A stretch of DNA of 5,156 nt from Conexibacter sp. (GTDB lineage Bacteria > Actinomycetota > Thermoleophilia > Solirubrobacterales > Solirubrobacteraceae), in assembly GCA_025964295.1 (NCBI GenBank), contig JAOPZD010000352.1, positions 1 through 5,156 of the forward strand, read 5' to 3'. Positions 1 to 5,156 of the stretch are shown in pieces. The notes under the pieces are model-generated. The model did not search any database. It worked only from the letters and a program-made list of their open reading frames with translations, and was not told where the DNA came from. The position numbers and the translations under genes are program-made. The first letter of the stretch is position 1, and every line of letters starts with the position of its first letter.

Positions 1-250
1 GCGACGCGGGCGGCCCGGAGGTCACGCCGCGCAGCAGCTCGACGGGGTAGCGCCCGCGCGTCAGCGGGCCGGTCAGCGCCACGCCGTCGGGCGTGCCGGT
101 GGCCCGCACGCACAGCGCGCGCCCGCCGCCCGGCACGGGCTGCACCAGCTCGCCGGAGCCCGCCGGCGGAAAGGCCACCGACGCGGCGACGGCGCCCGCG
201 AGGGCGCCGACGGCGGTGCTCCAGCGGTTCACCCTGCTCACCACGCCCAT
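1..250 (-). CDS. N-terminal part of an exported or membrane-anchored protein of unknown function (runs off the left edge)
   Basis: The minus strand is open from an ATG at 250 to the window edge, giving 83 codons without a stop. All but one of these codons (a TTT) end in G or C, as in the neighbouring genes, which is the main support for a real gene. The N-terminus has a short Arg-containing n-region (MGVVSRVNRW) and then an Ala/Val/Gly-rich hydrophobic stretch at about residues 11-27. This looks like a signal peptide or membrane anchor. After it comes a Pro/Gly-rich segment with one Cys (ALCVRATG, about residues 47-54) and a probably beta-rich stretch (GRYPVELLRGV). I do not recognise the family. 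The start is uncertain: no clear Shine-Dalgarno precedes ATG 250, and in-frame GTG codons at 244, 241 and 232 are alternatives. The gene follows the MCP in the same direction, but a strong hairpin (288-316) separates them, so it is probably transcribed separately. Confidence 0.6.
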   Translation of the reverse strand, partial: MGVVSRVNRWSTAVGALAGAVAASVAFPPAGSGELVQPVPGGGRALCVRATGTPDGVALTGPLTRGRYPVELLRGVTSGPPAS

Positions 251-287
251 CGGTCCAGCAGTATGCGCGATCGAGCAGGCGGTTGGG

Positions 288-316
288 GGCGGGGCGTCCG
301 CTCGGGACGCCCCGCC
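288..316 (-). terminator. Strong GC-rich hairpin after the MCP, probable transcription terminator
   Basis: Positions 288-299 (GGCGGGGCGTCC) and 305-316 (GGACGCCCCGCC) form a perfect 12-bp inverted repeat with a 5-base loop. It begins 12 bases beyond the MCP stop codon. No T-tract follows on the minus strand, so it is not a textbook intrinsic terminator. Stable hairpins without a U-tract after gene ends are often proposed as terminators in high-GC actinobacteria. It lies 38 bases upstream of the next gene start, so a leader or operator role for that gene is the alternative. Confidence 0.6.
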
Positions 317-438
317 ACCCGGTGACGGCTAGTTGCCGTCGGCGTGCTCTGCGTCGCCGGCGCTCTCCAGCGAGAAGCGGCCGACCAGGACGCGCAGCTC
401 GCTCGCCGTGGCCGCCAGCGTCTCGGCGGAGGCGGCGA

Positions 439-479
439 TCTGCTCGGTCGAGGCCGAGGTCTGCTCGGTCGAGGCCGAG
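439..479 (-). repeat. Two tandem 21-bp repeats encoding heptads of the MCP coiled coil
   Basis: Positions 439-458 and 460-479 are identical over 20 bases at a 21-base period. A more diverged third unit follows around 481-501. In protein they give repeated TSASTEQ-type heptads near the C-terminal end of the receptor, where methylation-helix Glu/Gln residues are usual. A 21-base period equals one coiled-coil heptad, so the repeat respects the helix register and probably arose by in-frame slippage or duplication. Confidence 0.7.
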
Positions 480-829
480 ACCTGCTGCGTGGCGGCGGAC
501 GTCTGCTCGGCGACGGCGGCCACCGAGGCGACCTCGTGGCCGACCTGCGACGACGTCGCGGAGAGCTGCTGCGCGGCGGCGGCGATCTGGCTGACGCGCC
601 CGCTCATCTCCTGGACGTGCTCGTTGATGACGTCGAACGCCTCGCGGGCCTGCTCGACGGTGGCGGCGCCCTCGTCGGTGCGCTGGCCGCCGAGCTCGAC
701 GACCTCGACCGCCCGCTTGGTCTCGTTCTGGATCTCGCCGATGAGCGTCGAGATCGAGGCGGCGGCCTTCTGGGACTCCTCGGCCAGCTTGCGGACCTCC
801 TCGGCGACGACGGAGAAGCCGCGGCCCAG

Positions 830-832
830 CTA
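830..832 (-). other. Premature TAG codon at the MCP hairpin tip
   Basis: The plus strand reads CTA here, giving TAG on the coding strand in the frame that encodes MCP signalling-domain sequence on both sides. It falls at the position of Glu391 of E. coli Tsr (AARAGEQGRGF). The preceding codon is GTT (Val) where Gly390 is expected. GTT is also unusual because it ends in T in a genome that almost always uses G or C there. The next in-frame ATG is Met532 (605-607), too far downstream to yield a useful receptor by reinitiation. Confidence 0.9.
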
Positions 833-2207
833 AACGGCGCGGGCGGCCTCGAAGGCCGCGTTGAGCGCCAGCCGGTTGGTCTGCTCGGCGATCGTGGTGA
901 TCGTGTCGACGATGCCGCCGATCTGCTCGGACTTCGAGCCGAGGTCGCGGATCGCGCCGGTGGCCTCGGTGGAGGCCGCGCGGACCGCGGCCATCGCCTC
1001 GGTCGCCTGGGCGACGGACGCGGCGCCGGTCGTCGCGACCTCGCGGGCCGCCTCGGCGGCGCGGGCGGTCTCGGCGGCGGACTCGGCGGAGCTGCGCGTG
1101 GCGGCGGCCATCTCGTCGGTCAGGCGGCGGGCGCCCTCGACGGTGTGGACCTGGCGCTCGGCGCCGGAGGCGACCTCGCCGATGGCGTGGGCGATCTCGC
1201 CGACGGCGCGGCCGGCCTCGTGCGAGGTCGACGCCATCTGCTCAGACGCCGACGACAGGACGCTCGCGCTGTCGCCGACGGCGCCGATCATCCCGGCCAG
1301 CGCCTCCAGCGACCTGTTGTAGCCGTCGATCGACGCGGCGGTGTCGGCGGTGATCTCGTCGACCATCTCGGCGACGTCGCCGATCTCGTCGCTCGAAAGG
1401 CGCCCGCGGGGCTTGGTCACGGCCTCGGCCTTGCGCGTCAGGTCGCCCTCGGCGATGCCGACGAGGCCGTGGCGCAGCGAGGCGGTGTCGTTCTCGCGCA
1501 GCGACTTGAGCTGCCGGCGGATGCGCAGCACGCCGCGCTTGATCTGCGCGGAGATGAGCATCGCGGCCGTGAGGCCGAGGATCGCGGCGAGCACGAGCGC
1601 GCCGAGGATCAGCTTCCGGCCCGAGCTGAACGCGTCGCCGATCTGCTTGTTGGCGGCCTCGGCGTTCTTGTTGCTCGTGCCCGCGAAGGCGATCGAGTTG
1701 TCGTCGATCTGCTTGACGTCGGCGGCGATCTTCGCGCCCAGGGTCACCTGGCGCGGGTCCTCGGGCTTGAGCTTGAGCAGCGTCGCGAGGTCCGCCTTGT
1801 AGGCCGTGATGCCGGCCAGGATCTTCGCGGCGGTCGGCTTGAGCTCGGCCGGGGCCTCCTTCAGCGACGGCATGATGCTCCCCAGGGCCTTCTGGTCCTT
1901 GGTGATCGCGGGGAGGATCGGCTTGGTGCGCGGGTCCTTGCCCGCGGCGACGATGTCGCCGCCGTGGGAGGCGACGACCAGGTTGTAGTTGGCGCTCTGC
2001 AGCGCCAGGTCCTTGGACAGCGCGTTGGCGTACAGCGCGGCGGTCGTCGGCGTGTAGGTCTTGTGGTACAGGTTGGAGCCCTGCGTCTTGACGTCGCCGA
2101 GACGGGCGATGGCCAGCAGGGAGATGATCCCCGCGAGCACGATCAGGAGCAGGGCGCTGGCGAGCAGCTTGGTGCGGATGGAGAGACGCAGAGCGCCCAT
2201 GGAGCGG

Positions 2208-2212
2208 ACCTC
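2208..2212 (-). promoter_or_regulatory. Ribosome binding site of the MCP gene
   Basis: The minus strand reads GAGGT seven bases before the ATG at 2200, a good Shine-Dalgarno match at a normal distance that fixes this start. The motif is also the 3' half of ACCTC-C-GAGGT (2208-2218), so a small hairpin could partly cover it in the mRNA. Confidence 0.7.
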
Positions 2213-2220
2213 GGAGGTTG

Positions 2221-2236
2221 GGGAGCGACGGCTCCC
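2221..2236. repeat. Small inverted repeat in the MCP leader
   Basis: GGGAGC (2221-2226) and GCTCCC (2231-2236) form a perfect 6-bp stem with a 4-base loop, within the 100-base gap between the glucoamylase-like gene stop and the MCP start. No T-tract follows, so it is a weak terminator candidate for the upstream gene. It could equally be a leader hairpin or operator for the MCP. At this length and GC content, chance is a real explanation. I found no convincing promoter in the same gap. Confidence 0.35.
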
Positions 2237-2300
2237 GGAAGGTCGGCTTCTTGCGGTGTGGCTGCAGGTTCCTAGACAGATGGCCGACGAGCGCCCGCCG

Positions 2301-3782
2301 TCAGCGTCCCGACGTGGAGAACCGCTCGATCCCGATCACCGGCTTCAGCGCGCGGGCCTCCTCGCGGCCGGCGAACGCATCACGCAGGACATCGCCGCCC
2401 AGCGCGTTGCCCAGCGAGGCCATGATCATGCCCTGGTCCAGCGACAGGTAGGAGCCCGACACGTGCCCGGTCTGGACGTTGACGCTGTCGCGGAAGCCCC
2501 ACTTGCCGTACATGTCGGGGAAGTCGCGGGCCAGGCGGGCGACGTCGTCGAGCGCCTCGCGCGGGGCGTAGCGGAGGCCCAGGAACGCGGCGTGCGGGGT
2601 GACGACCCCGTTGGTGTAGGCCGACGGCGGCGGGTCGGGCTGGGCCGGGCGCGGGTCCGGGCAGCCGGGGTAGCCGTGGTCGACCAGCGTGCGGTCCTCG
2701 TTGGAGGGGTTGCCGTTGGGGTCCATCCCGATCGCGTCCACGCCGTAGGCGCCGTAGCCGCCCTCGGGCGTGTTGGACGGCGAGAAGCCCCAGTAGCCGT
2801 AGCCGGCCTCGACGAGGCCGTGGTGGATCTGGGCCTGGACCGTCCGCGGGTGGTTGGTCCCCCAGCTGTCGGGCGCCCAGCGCTCCTCGGGCACGAACAG
2901 GTCGGGCATCAGCGCCTCGAACATCGAGCCGCCCCAGGAGGGCACCAGCTTCGTGTTGTTGTACGTGTAGGCGCCCTCGTAGACCGGGACGCCGAAGTAG
3001 GTCTGCGTCGTGCCGGTCGGGCGCTGCTCCTGGATCGGGGGGCACGTGTCGGGGAACGTGCGGACGCGGCCGTAGTACTCCTTCGGGGGCAGCTGGCCCT
3101 TGGTGATCCCGAGGTAGTCGACGATCCGGCTCTCGCTGACCAGCGTGTCGTAGCAGCAGGGCGACGCGGCGGGGTCGTCGGGCCGGTAGTGGAAGAGCAC
3201 GCGGTTGACGTCGGGCCGGTAGTAGAAGCCGAAGTCCATGGCGTCGTAGAGCGCGCCGGCGCGGCGCGAGAGCTGCGGGACGCTGCGCTGCACGATCCGC
3301 AGGCCGACGGCCAGCCAGCCGTTGTCGACCGAGGACAGGATGGGGTGGAACTCGTCGGCCGGCGCGGGCGGCCAGGCGGTGAGCTTCGCGCCCGTCCGGT
3401 GGTCATACCAGTTGTAGAACTGGCCGGTGTCGCCGAAGCGCTCCATGTGCTCCAGGGTGCCGATCGTCGTCGTCAGCCGGGCGACGAGCTCGCGGTCGCC
3501 GATGATCCCGAGGCGGCGCGCGGCGACCGCGCTCCACAGGTAGGCGCCGATGTTCGTCGTCGACGTCTGGACCGAGGTCGTGCCGTCGGCGTTGAGGATG
3601 TCGGCCGGCAGGCCGGAGGACGCGTCGGTCATCGCGGCCATCGAGGCCCAGGTGCGCTGCGCGTACTCGCGCAGCGGGCGCTGGTCGCCGCCGCCGTGGC
3701 CGCTGTCGGCCGCCTGCGCCGTGCCGCACGCCGTCAGCGTCGCCGCCGCCACGGCGACCGCCCTCCAGACCCTGAGCCGCAT
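2301..3782 (-). CDS. Glucoamylase family (PF10091-like) putative lipoprotein, probable extracytoplasmic glycoside hydrolase
   Basis: The 493-residue protein (counting from ATG 3782) has a signal MRLRVWRAVAVAAATLTAC with a lipobox LTAC and lipidation Cys19, though signal peptidase I cleavage after AQA is also possible. The N-terminal half carries helical-repeat motifs of the DUF3131/glucoamylase type: TSTTNIGAYLWS (about 73-84), FYNWYD (122-127) and SVDNGWLAVGL (151-161). The C-terminal half carries PF10091 signatures: WGGSMFEALMP (283-293), GYWGFSPSNTPEGGYG (329-344), VTPHAAFLGL (394-403), YGKWGFRDSVN (425-435) and LSLDQGM (446-452). Characterised relatives with this fold include GH144 endo-beta-1,2-glucanases and domains of cyclic beta-1,2-glucan synthases, so beta-glucan cleavage at the cell surface is the best guess; the substrate is not proven. 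A Pro-rich insertion with a Cys (about 373-389) and a CC pair (209-210) are notable. An in-frame GTG at 3812 adds 10 residues. The ATG gives the more compact signal peptide, but its AGGGG (3795-3799) is 12 bases away, so the start is uncertain. The SDR gene ends 45 bases upstream, so cotranscription is likely. Confidence 0.88.
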   Translation of the reverse strand: MRLRVWRAVAVAAATLTACGTAQAADSGHGGGDQRPLREYAQRTWASMAAMTDASSGLPADILNADGTTSVQTSTTNIGAYLWSAVAARRLGIIGDRELVARLTTTIGTLEHMERFGDTGQFYNWYDHRTGAKLTAWPPAPADEFHPILSSVDNGWLAVGLRIVQRSVPQLSRRAGALYDAMDFGFYYRPDVNRVLFHYRPDDPAASPCCYDTLVSESRIVDYLGITKGQLPPKEYYGRVRTFPDTCPPIQEQRPTGTTQTYFGVPVYEGAYTYNNTKLVPSWGGSMFEALMPDLFVPEERWAPDSWGTNHPRTVQAQIHHGLVEAGYGYWGFSPSNTPEGGYGAYGVDAIGMDPNGNPSNEDRTLVDHGYPGCPDPRPAQPDPPPSAYTNGVVTPHAAFLGLRYAPREALDDVARLARDFPDMYGKWGFRDSVNVQTGHVSGSYLSLDQGMIMASLGNALGGDVLRDAFAGREEARALKPVIGIERFSTSGR

Positions 3783-3827
3783 GCGCGCCGGGTACCCCTG
3801 CCCGCGACGCACCGAAACCCGCGGGTG

Positions 3828-4616
3828 TCAGGTGGTCTTGATCAGGCCCCCGTCGATGACGTACTCCGAGCCCGTCACGTTCGCGGTGCGCTCGGAGGCG
3901 AGCATGACGACGAGCGTCGCGACCTCCTCGGGCGTCGTGAAGCGCCCGGTCGGGAAGCCGCCCATCCCGGCGACGATCTGCTCGCGCGCCGTGGCGGCGT
4001 CGGTCCCGCTGGCCTTGGCGACGGTGTCGGCCACGCCGCCCTCCCCCAGCCACAGGTCGGTCGCGACCGGGCCGGGCGAGACCGAGTTGATGCGGATGCC
4101 CCTGGGGCCGAACTCCTGGCTGATCGACTTGGAGAAGTTGACCAGCGCCGCCTTGGCCGCGCCGTAGTCCAGCACGCCGGCGTCGGGCTCGTAGAACGCG
4201 TTGACCGAGGCGGTGTTGACGATCGTGCCGGCGCCCTGCTCGAGCATCGGGCCCAGCGCGGCGCGCGTCGCCCGGACGGCCGTCAGGAAGTTCATCTGCA
4301 GCGACCACTCGAACTCCTCGTCGCTGGTGCCGAGGAAGCCGCCGAGCCGCAGCCGCACCGCGCCGACGTTGTTGACCAGGACGTCGACGCGGCCGTGGAC
4401 CTCCATGGCCTGGTCGATCAGCCGGGCGGGCGCGTCGCGCTCGAGCAGGTCCAGCGCGACCGGCGTCACGCGGTCCAGGCCCTCCAGCGTGCCGGTCGTG
4501 CGCGAGGCGGCGACGACGTGGGCGCCTTCCTCGGCGAGCATCGTGGTGATCGCGAGGCCGATGCCCTTGCCCGCGCCGGTGACAACGGCCACCTTGTCCT
4601 GCAGCTTGAGGTCCAT
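3828..4616 (-). CDS. Classical short-chain dehydrogenase/reductase (SDR family oxidoreductase)
   Basis: This cytosolic NAD(P)(H)-dependent oxidoreductase of 262 residues has the normal length for a classical SDR. All the diagnostic elements are present: the Rossmann glycine motif TGAGKGIG (13-20), NNVG (82-85), catalytic Asn109, Ser137 and the YGAAK pair Tyr151/Lys155, then SPGPV (180-184) and the C-terminal GSEYVIDGG (249-257). Lys17 in the glycine loop and Arg39 after the second beta-strand (AASRT) favour NADP(H) over NAD(H); this is family knowledge applied by position. The substrate cannot be told from sequence, because such proteins act on sugars, steroids, acyl chains and many other alcohols or ketones. 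The ATG at 4616 is firm because an in-frame TGA lies 12 bases upstream. No standard Shine-Dalgarno precedes it; a GGGGA sits in the loop of a perfect hairpin directly before the start. The preceding gene ends 50 bases upstream and the glucoamylase-like gene starts 45 bases downstream, suggesting an operon. Confidence 0.96.
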   Translation of the reverse strand: MDLKLQDKVAVVTGAGKGIGLAITTMLAEEGAHVVAASRTTGTLEGLDRVTPVALDLLERDAPARLIDQAMEVHGRVDVLVNNVGAVRLRLGGFLGTSDEEFEWSLQMNFLTAVRATRAALGPMLEQGAGTIVNTASVNAFYEPDAGVLDYGAAKAALVNFSKSISQEFGPRGIRINSVSPGPVATDLWLGEGGVADTVAKASGTDAATAREQIVAGMGGFPTGRFTTPEEVATLVVMLASERTANVTGSEYVIDGGLIKTT

Positions 4617-4644
4617 GGCGCCGCATCATCCCCGCTGCGGCGCC
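4617..4644 (-). promoter_or_regulatory. Perfect inverted repeat abutting the SDR start codon, possible leader hairpin or operator
   Basis: GGCGCCGCA (4617-4625) and TGCGGCGCC (4636-4644) are perfect 9-bp complements around a 10-base loop. On the coding strand the second arm ends immediately before the SDR ATG, and the loop contains GGGGATGA, the only Shine-Dalgarno-like sequence available. As RNA it could set access to the start; as DNA it could be a dimeric repressor site. No T-tract follows, so a terminator is less likely. The function is inferred. Confidence 0.4.
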
Positions 4645-4666
4645 GCTTCTCCACCCGTGCGGGCGA

Positions 4667-5156
4667 TCACGGCGCGGCGCCGCCCCGCGCCTTCCTCCTG
4701 GTCGCGAGCTTCATCGTCAGCGTCCTGCGCGTCAGGACCTTCGTCTTGCCGCCCGCGAGCTTCTGGGTGGCGGTGAAGTCGACCTTGAGCTTGTGCTTGC
4801 CCTTGAGGATGCGCCGGCCGAGCCGGTTGAGCGCGATCGTCACCTTCGCCGACTGGCCCCCGTGCAGCGTCACGGTCTTCGTGCCCAGGACGCGCGGCTG
4901 GTGCTTGGCCTTCCGCTTGGCCGCGGCGGCCGACGACGGGAAGCCGGTGACGTACTCGTGCTCCTTGATGAGGTAGACGAGCGAGCAGCGCGCCTGCGGC
5001 GGCCCGACGCAGACCTGGTTGGCGTTGATCGCGCCGTTGCCGACCTGCGGCGGGTCGACCCTGGCGGTGCCGATCGTGGCGGGCTGCAGGACGATCGGGG
5101 CGGGCGCGGATGCGGGCGCGGGCGACGCCGGGGCCGGGGCGGCCGGAGCCGGCCCG
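4667..5156 (-). CDS. C-terminal part of an exported-looking protein with Ala-Pro linker and basic beta-type domain (cut by the right edge)
   Basis: The minus strand is open from the right edge to a TGA at 4667-4669, giving 163 codons with nearly all third positions G or C. The visible protein begins with a low-complexity Ala/Pro(/Ser) linker of about 23 residues. Next comes a segment with two Cys eight residues apart (QVCVGPPQARCSLVYLI), which could form a disulfide outside the cell. It ends in a Lys/Arg-rich stretch with alternating hydrophobic residues (VTLHGGQSAKVTIALN, GKHKLKVDFTATQ) and a basic tail. This end pattern recalls the C-terminal beta-sandwich-like modules common in secreted proteins of Solirubrobacterales, a resemblance I recall rather than tested. 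The start and the N-terminal domain are outside the window, so no function can be given. An in-frame GTG at 4873 is inside the domain and is not a start. The SDR follows after 50 bases in the same direction. Confidence 0.8.
   Translation of the reverse strand, partial: GPAPAAPAPASPAPASAPAPIVLQPATIGTARVDPPQVGNGAINANQVCVGPPQARCSLVYLIKEHEYVTGFPSSAAAAKRKAKHQPRVLGTKTVTLHGGQSAKVTIALNRLGRRILKGKHKLKVDFTATQKLAGGKTKVLTRRTLTMKLATRRKARGGAAP

Larger units (their letters stand above)
329..2200 (-). pseudogene. Methyl-accepting chemotaxis protein interrupted by an in-frame amber codon at the hairpin tip
   Basis: This is a transmembrane chemoreceptor that would sense an external signal and control the CheA/CheW kinase complex. 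Read through, the frame is 623 codons. A first membrane helix spans about residues 11-33, followed by a roughly 160-residue extracytoplasmic helical sensor region. A second membrane helix is at about 197-219, a HAMP region at about 220-290 (EGDLT, DEIGDVAEMV), and the long coiled-coil signalling domain runs to LVGRF near 607. The conserved tip reads LALNAAFEAARA, then Val, TAG (830-832), Leu, then GRGFSVVAEEVRKLAEES. The family has AARAGE.GRGF here, so the Gly is Val and the Glu is a stop. There is no frameshift, and no other stop occurs in the 166 codons that follow. A product ending at residue 456 would lack the whole descending helix and could not form the receptor bundle. No C-terminal CheR-binding pentapeptide is visible. 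The length of about 21-22 heptads per arm suggests the 44H class. The start ATG at 2200 has a good ribosome binding site. A sequencing error is possible. Confidence 0.9.

Noticed and set aside
329..607. A separate 92-residue protein at the end of the MCP region
   Set aside because: It is the in-frame C-terminal continuation of the interrupted MCP, starting at an internal Met. No ribosome site or independent role is evident.
830..832. Pyrrolysine or other programmed decoding of the TAG codon
   Set aside because: No pyrrolysine genes or recoding signal are visible, the family has Glu here, and the neighbouring Gly is also altered, which fits mutation or error better than recoding.
344..2275. 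A 643-codon plus-strand open frame antisense to the MCP
   Set aside because: It has the same GC-driven shadow pattern: low-complexity GG/LL/DL-rich product, no motif, and the opposite strand encodes a textbook chemoreceptor.
2237..2280. A flagellar sigma-28 type or ECF-type promoter upstream of the MCP (GCCGACC; GGAACC)
   Set aside because: GCCGACC matches only part of the sigma-28 -10 and has no TAAA-like element at the right distance. GGAACC has no matching -10 at the usual spacing.
3817..3826. 10-bp palindrome ACCCGCGGGT between the SDR and hydrolase genes
   Set aside because: It is short, made of GC-rich words common in such genomes, and has no spacing or second copy that would suggest an operator.
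3403..4629. A 408-codon minus-strand frame overlapping the SDR and hydrolase genes
   Set aside because: It is an out-of-frame reading of both genes, very Arg/Gly-rich. The SDR and hydrolase frames carry all the conserved motifs.
2061..4976. A 971-codon open frame on the plus strand spanning antisense to three genes
   Set aside because: It runs antisense to clear SDR and glucoamylase-like genes and the MCP N-terminus, and its product is a biased Arg/Gly/Ala/Asp/Val/Leu mix with no recognisable domain. Long antisense frames are expected when the real genes avoid A/T in third positions.

Overview
The window comes from a very high-GC genome. Codon third positions in every credible gene are almost entirely G or C. 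All five genes, two of them cut by the window edges, lie on the minus strand and are closely packed. The right-edge protein has a basic, Lys/Arg-rich C-terminal beta-type module of the sort I associate with Thermoleophilia (Solirubrobacter/Conexibacter-like actinobacteria). That placement is an inference from style and composition, not from a marker gene.

Reading along the minus strand (right to left), the window holds five genes. (1) The C-terminal part of an exported-looking protein has an Ala-Pro linker, a two-cysteine segment and a basic C-terminal domain (4667-5156). (2) A complete classical short-chain dehydrogenase/reductase (3828-4616) follows, with a 9-bp perfect inverted repeat directly against its start codon. 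(3) A probable lipoprotein of the glucoamylase / DUF3131-like glycoside hydrolase superfamily (2301-3782) comes next, beta-glucan active by analogy. (4) A full-length methyl-accepting chemotaxis protein (329-2200) is interrupted by one in-frame TAG at the tip of its signalling hairpin. (5) The N-terminal part of an exported or membrane protein of unknown function runs off the left edge (1-250).

Genes 1 to 3 are separated by only 45-50 bases and could be one transcript. The MCP has its own 100-base leader with a good ribosome binding site, and it is followed by a strong 12-bp hairpin that probably ends transcription. Genes 1, 3, 4 and 5 are all predicted to act at or outside the membrane; the SDR is cytosolic. 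A shared pathway cannot be shown from the sequence.

I see no RNA gene, CRISPR array, mobile element or clear new system. The most notable observation is the broken MCP. The frame and protein similarity are perfect on both sides of the stop. The lesion replaces the hairpin-turn Gly-Glu pair with Val-stop, so it is either a very recent inactivation, a sequence/assembly error at the segment most conserved among MCP paralogs, or (least likely) readthrough.
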